Shown here one piece after another: positions 60,882-64,000 of a stretch of 64,000 nt of DNA. Position numbers and translations under genes: made by a program. The stretch comes from Bog-473 sp963807675 (GTDB lineage: Bacteria; Actinomycetota; Acidimicrobiia; Acidimicrobiales; RAAP-2). Every line of letters starts with the position of its first letter. Position 1 is the stretch's first letter. The notes under the pieces are model-generated. The model made no database searches, was not told the origin of the DNA, and saw only the letters and a list, made by a program, of their open reading frames with translations. Location of the stretch: the NCBI GenBank assembly GCA_963807675.1, contig CAWECP010000003.1, positions 248,001 to 312,000 on the forward strand, in the 5' to 3' direction.

Positions 60882-61742
60882 CTATCGCTGGCTGAACGCC
60901 TCGATCACAGCGGAGAAATCGGGCCATGAATCGTCGGCATCAATGACGGCCGACAAGAGTGTCTGGGTCGCCGGACCGATGCGCACCCCTACCTCAGCGT
61001 GTTCAGCAAGGCCTATGGCCAACCGTACGTCCTTGCGGGCCAGCGCCGGAGTAAACCACCCCGGATGCGAATCATCGAAGAGGCTCTCCAGCCGTACCTT
61101 GCTCGCGGGGCTGACAACAAAGCTGTCGGCAAAAACGCCCTTGAGAAGGTCGTCGGGTATTCCCTGCTGTCGGGCTGTGGCGATGGCTTCCGCGAGAGCG
61201 GCCACTCCCGTGATGAGTAACAGGTTCGACACGATCTTCATGGTCGCCCCGGATCCGACCTCTCCACAATACGTATAGCCGGATCCCAGGTCACTCCACA
61301 GGGCGTCGAGACCGCTCACGATTGGGGACGGGCCGCCGATCAAGAAGCTCCCCATGCCGGCCGCAACCAACGAAGGGGAGCCCATCACCGGAGAATCGAG
61401 CACCCTGTCCCTGGGGCCGGCCTCTGCGAGCCGGCGAACCGTCTCGGGTGCAACCGTACTGACGATGGCCAGTATCGCTCCGGGTGGGAGCGCTTCGAGA
61501 ACACTGCCGCCCGCGCCTTGGCAGACGTCAAGGACGGCGTCGTCGTCGGCCACGACGACGAGGGTCACGTCACTGTTTGCCACAGCGGTTTCAGGCGTTT
61601 CGGCTTCGACGGCACCCAGCGAGATGAGGTCCGTGGCGCGATTGGCCGATCGGTTCCAGACCGTGACCTGGTGGCCCTTCTCCAGCGCAACCGCGGCAAA
61701 GGCCCGACCCATGTTTCCCAGTCCGAGGACGGCTAGTCGCAT
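60882..61742 (-). CDS. NAD(P)-dependent oxidoreductase, 6PGDH/HIBADH-like
   Basis: The 286-aa protein starts at ATG 61742: LAVLGLGNMGRAFAAVALEK (GxGxxG), TVWNRSANRATDL (NR for NADP), VLDSPVMGSPSLVAAGMGSF (substrate loop) and GSGATMKIVSNLLLITGVAA (catalytic Lys). The pattern matches beta-hydroxyacid dehydrogenases and imine reductases; RedAm-type and gamma-hydroxybutyrate-type activities are possible. Divergent from the F420 enzyme gene with 88 bp between starts. Confidence 0.92.
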   Translation of the reverse strand: MRLAVLGLGNMGRAFAAVALEKGHQVTVWNRSANRATDLISLGAVEAETPETAVANSDVTLVVVADDDAVLDVCQGAGGSVLEALPPGAILAIVSTVAPETVRRLAEAGPRDRVLDSPVMGSPSLVAAGMGSFLIGGPSPIVSGLDALWSDLGSGYTYCGEVGSGATMKIVSNLLLITGVAALAEAIATARQQGIPDDLLKGVFADSFVVSPASKVRLESLFDDSHPGWFTPALARKDVRLAIGLAEHAEVGVRIGPATQTLLSAVIDADDSWPDFSAVIEAFSQR

Positions 61743-61830
61743 GCGGCCAGACTACGACCGGTGTGGCCGCAGCAGTGCCCCGATACCGTTTACGTACTCA
61801 GTCGGTAATCCAATCGCAGAAGGGATCCTC

Positions 61831-62229
61831 ATGGCAGATACCCTGTCGGCAAGGGCTCGAGAGCTCATATCCCGGCCGGTGCTGGCCTCGCTGACCACGC
61901 TCAACCCGGACGGATCACCGCAGATCACGCCGCTCTGGGTCGACCTCGAGGGCGACGATGTGGTCTTCAACACAGCTCGAGGTCGGGTCAAGGCGCGCAA
62001 TCTCGAGCGTGACCACCGGGTGGCCGTGTCGGTGATCGACCCCGGTGACCAGTACAACGTCGTGACCTTTCGGGGCACCGTCATCGACGTGACAACCGAA
62101 GGCCCCGACGAGCACATCGACGCGATGGCAAAGAAGTATCTGGGCGTCGATACGTACCCCAACCGCCGTGAGGGTGAGATTCGAATTCGCGTCATCGTTC
62201 GCACCGACCACATCGCGATGCAGGGATAA
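61831..62229 (+). CDS. PPOX-class F420-dependent oxidoreductase
   Basis: ATG 61831 follows AGAAGGG. The 132-aa split-barrel protein has LISRPVLASLTTLNPDGSPQ, ITPLWVDLEGDDVVFNTARG, RVKARNLERDHRVAVSVIDP and YNVVTFRGTVIDVTTEG, matching TIGR03618-type F420-binding members. Cofactor F420 is made by actinobacteria and some archaea, supporting the host assignment. Substrate unknown. Confidence 0.92.
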   Translation: MADTLSARARELISRPVLASLTTLNPDGSPQITPLWVDLEGDDVVFNTARGRVKARNLERDHRVAVSVIDPGDQYNVVTFRGTVIDVTTEGPDEHIDAMAKKYLGVDTYPNRREGEIRIRVIVRTDHIAMQG

Positions 62230-62383
62230 TCGGCCCAGAACCCGCTCACGGCGCCGGGGACCGGGGCACCCTGTTCCCGTTCTTCCGATGGCATAGGGTG
62301 GAGCGAAGGGCCTGCCCGCTCATCATGAGCCTCGGCGTGATCCTTCCGCCGTTCGGTACGACGGATGCGGCGATAGGAGGACC

Positions 62384-62617
62384 ATGACTTCACCCGACTC
62401 TTTGCATGTTGCCGCCCAGCTCGACGAGCACCATGCCCCCGAAACAAATGGCCGCATACCCGTGTGTCGACGGTGTGGAGCACGGACAGACGGACCCACG
62501 GGATCGCACCATGTCGTGCAAGAAGGTCGAGTGACCCAATCGAGCGAGTGGCTTAGTGCGCAGTCACGGCTCCGGGACATTGCTCAGGCCAAACTGATGC
62601 GACGCAGCCTGAACTAG
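62384..62617 (+). CDS. Small Cys/His-containing protein
   Basis: ATG 62384 has AGGAGG at ideal spacing, strong support for a 77-aa gene. IPVCRRCGARTDGPTGSHHV contains C-x2-C plus a His pair that could bind zinc; the N-terminus is acidic and the C-terminus is a basic helix (SRLRDIAQAKLMRRSLN). I do not recognise the family. It stands alone between the F420 enzyme and the SRPBCC gene. Confidence 0.65.
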   Translation: MTSPDSLHVAAQLDEHHAPETNGRIPVCRRCGARTDGPTGSHHVVQEGRVTQSSEWLSAQSRLRDIAQAKLMRRSLN

Positions 62618-62650
62618 AGACCAGGCGACTCGGTCCGGCGATCGGCGACA

Positions 62651-63106
62651 TCACGATCCAACCGGACGGGGCAGATCGTCACCGAGGGCGTTGAGCCAGT
62701 CGCCGGTGCCTTGTTCTCGCCACTCTGGCAGCTCTCGACCGTCGAGGTAGGCGCCGGCTTCGACCAGGACCAGACGGGTGCCCTCACCCACTGGCACCAG
62801 TTCGACGGTGGTCAGCGACACGGTTGCCACTGTGTCCTGTTCAGAGAGCACGGACGTGTAGACGATGCGCTCGTTAGTGATGATTTCGCGGTACAGCGAT
62901 TCCCACGAGATCTGCTTGCCCTCGTGCATCGCGGTGTGGCGCTCGAGGCCACCGATATGGAAGTCCAGCTCGTAGCCATCAGAGTTCCCGGCAAACCAGC
63001 GGACCTTGACCTCGGGGTCGGCCCAGGCATTGAACACGCGGTCCGGTGTCACCGGATATGTGCGCTCAAGAGTGAACGTTGCGTGAGTCACACTGCGATC
63101 GGTCAT
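62651..63106 (-). CDS. SRPBCC (AHSA1-like) domain protein
   Basis: The 151-aa protein starts at ATG 63106, overlapping the arsR stop by ATGA. FTLERTYPVTPDRVFNAWAD and PEVKVRWFAG begin the AHSA1 fold, then DFHIGGLERH, SWESLYREIITNERIVYTSV, and the final helix EQGTGDWLNALGDDL. ArsR plus AHSA1 pairs are common in bacteria, the SRPBCC protein binding a small hydrophobic ligand. Coupled expression is certain from the overlap; the role is not. Confidence 0.92.
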   Translation of the reverse strand: MTDRSVTHATFTLERTYPVTPDRVFNAWADPEVKVRWFAGNSDGYELDFHIGGLERHTAMHEGKQISWESLYREIITNERIVYTSVLSEQDTVATVSLTTVELVPVGEGTRLVLVEAGAYLDGRELPEWREQGTGDWLNALGDDLPRPVGS

Positions 63107-63480
63107 TTCAACTTCTCCTTTTGTTCGTGTCCCCTCGGACGATGCCGTGGTCGCCCGGTTGACTTACCGAGCTCGAGGCCGAGCCGATCAAGGCGGTCTT
63201 CCCAGGCCGAGCGCTGAGTTCCGAGCCAAGCTTCAGCACCGCGCAGGACCTCGGACTCCAGGCGGCAGGTCCGCACACGGCCGACCTTCTCGGTGGACAC
63301 GATCCCTGCGGACTCCAGCACACCCAGGTGTTGCACGACCGCAGGGAGCGACATCGGTAGCGGCTCGGCGAGCTGGCTTACCGAAGCCGGGCCGTTCACG
63401 AGGCGCTCGACCATGGCCCGCCTGCTCGGGTCCGCCAGAGCCTGGAACACTCGGTCAAGCGGCTCCAAACGGTTAAGCAT
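63103..63480 (-). CDS. ArsR-family regulator
   Basis: The 125-aa protein starts at ATG 63480. LEPLDRVFQALADPSRRAMV, ERLVNGPASVSQLAEPLPMS and LPAVVQHLGVLESAGIVSTE give the winged helix; no Cys metal site is present in the recognition helix, so it belongs to the non-metal ArsR/YgaV-like group usually paired with AHSA1 proteins. The promoter puts the transcription start at or next to the ATG, and two related operator-like sites flank it, so autorepression is likely. Confidence 0.92.
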   Translation of the reverse strand: MLNRLEPLDRVFQALADPSRRAMVERLVNGPASVSQLAEPLPMSLPAVVQHLGVLESAGIVSTEKVGRVRTCRLESEVLRGAEAWLGTQRSAWEDRLDRLGLELGKSTGRPRHRPRGHEQKEKLK

Positions 63481-63487
63481 CTACCTA
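63472..63487 (-). promoter_or_regulatory. Proximal ArsR operator-like site
   Basis: TAGGTAGATGCTTAAC on the minus strand spans the ATG of arsR and matches the distal site at 12 of 16 positions, with the shared core TARGTAR-TGCTTRAC. Confidence 0.5.
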
Positions 63488-63516
63488 AGCGTAGTGGACG
63501 CTCGACGATCAGTCAA
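63488..63516 (-). promoter_or_regulatory. Promoter of the arsR-SRPBCC operon, leaderless
   Basis: TTGACT (63516-63511) and TACGCT (63493-63488) are separated by 17 bp. Initiation about seven bases on falls at 63480-63481, the A of the ATG, so the mRNA should be leaderless. Confidence 0.72.
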
Positions 63517-63527
63517 GCAGTTACTTA
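63512..63527 (-). promoter_or_regulatory. Distal ArsR operator-like site
   Basis: TAAGTAACTGCTTGAC on the minus strand overlaps the -35 element. Together with the proximal site it brackets the promoter. Confidence 0.5.
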
Positions 63528-63621
63528 ACTATTTCGCGCCCACCTGTTTCCTGATGACTGCATGGGTCCGAAGGCCCGGCGCAATCCGTTTCGCGGCACC
63601 CAATCAGCCAAACTTGGCAAA

Positions 63622-64000
63622 GTGAAACGGGTGGCCATCGTGGGATCCGGAGGTGTCGGGAAGTCAACGTTTGCTGAAGAGCTTGGGCGTCGAACACGAA
63701 TCCCGGTCATCCACCTCGACGAGCACTTTTGGAAACCGGCCTGGGTTCCGACACCGAGGGCGGCATGGGCAGACCTTCAAGTCGGCCTGGTGTCGGGCGA
63801 CAGCTGGATCGCGGATGGCAACTACGGAGGCACCCTCGATATCCGGCTTTCCAGAGCCGACACCCTGATCGTGCTGACACTGCCGAGGTGGCGATGCACG
63901 CTGCGTGCTTTGAGGAGGAGCGTTCTGCATCGTGGGCGTGAGATTCAAGCCAAGGGTTGCTCCGAGCGTATTGATCTCGAGTTCCTCCGGTGGGTCTGGC
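63622..64000 (+). CDS. P-loop kinase (adenylate-kinase/FlaR-like), 3' end outside the window
   Basis: GTG 63622 starts KRVAIVGSGGVGKSTFAEEL with Walker A GSGGVGKST, then IPVIHLDEHFWKPAWVPTPR, SWIADGNYGGTLDIRLSRAD, TLIVLTLPRWRCTLRALRRS and VLHRG, the order of the small AAA/FlaR (DNA topology modulation protein-like) NMP-kinase family. The frame is open to the last base, so the C-terminus is missing. ATG 63562 in the same frame is an alternative start. It is divergent from arsR, 141 bp apart. Confidence 0.85.
   Translation, partial: MKRVAIVGSGGVGKSTFAEELGRRTRIPVIHLDEHFWKPAWVPTPRAAWADLQVGLVSGDSWIADGNYGGTLDIRLSRADTLIVLTLPRWRCTLRALRRSVLHRGREIQAKGCSERIDLEFLRWVW

Overview
The window is about 64 kb of high-GC DNA (G/C dominates third codon positions) with about 65 tightly packed protein genes, frequent GTG starts and many 4-bp GTGA/ATGA overlaps. 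I see no rRNA, tRNA, CRISPR array, transposase or phage gene. The content points to an actinobacterium: F420-type oxidoreductases (LLM and PPOX classes), an ANTAR regulator next to an STAS anti-sigma antagonist, a mycothiol-S-transferase/DinB-like protein, CydDC, a DUF164 zinc-ribbon operon, and Cys-paired propeller-like lipoproteins. The mixture, with hopanoid-type genes and a G1 peptidase, would suit the class Acidimicrobiia, but that is inference.

Layout. 1-9.3 kb: a cell-surface polysaccharide block with two GT2 enzymes, two GT4 enzymes, a polysaccharide deacetylase, a decayed second copy of that deacetylase, and a GMC oxidoreductase plus NAD-epimerase pair that are both frameshifted. 9.3-16.5 kb: small proteins, an AhpD-like protein, an LLM oxidoreductase, a cNMP-binding protein, a two-component system and a secreted protein. 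16.5-24.2 kb: a catabolic block with aldehyde dehydrogenase divergent from a flavin amine oxidase, an unusually arranged CoA-transferase, a TetR regulator with a 26-bp palindromic operator, a dienelactone hydrolase and a thiolase-like protein. 24.2-27.5 kb: cydDC. 28-30 kb: TetR, truncated GAF-ANTAR and STAS regulators. 30.1-34.6 kb: a six-gene leftward operon (aminotransferase, PhzF, NUDIX, DUF164 zinc ribbon, histidine phosphatase, DUF2889). 34.7-38.8 kb: an EEP hydrolase, a lipoprotein, a G1 peptidase and a sulfatase. 39-43.2 kb: an HpnO-like aminotransferase, an HpnA-like epimerase and EttA. 43.2-49.1 kb: NRDE protein, secreted repeat protein, methyltransferase, Lrp regulator, propeller lipoprotein and PLP decarboxylase. 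49.2-53.4 kb: an ion-transport block (SulP, DUF2254, CPA2 antiporter). 53.8-64 kb: SDRs, HAD, MarR with a divergent MDR oxidoreductase, a rifampicin-monooxygenase-like flavoprotein, NUDIX, F420 PPOX, ArsR-SRPBCC, and a P-loop kinase cut by the window end.

The most striking global feature is that at least eleven otherwise well-conserved genes are each broken by a one-base frameshift with intact motifs on both sides. Five of these sites can be restored by adding one base to a G or C run. That looks more like consensus indel error than natural decay, though a few loci (deacetylase copy, TMEM175 fragment, GAF-ANTAR 5' end) look like genuine gene remnants. I found no convincing wholly new system. 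The best leads are the permuted CoA-transferase, the seven-unit C-x5-C lipoprotein, the hpnO/hpnA-like pair and several precise operator/promoter architectures.
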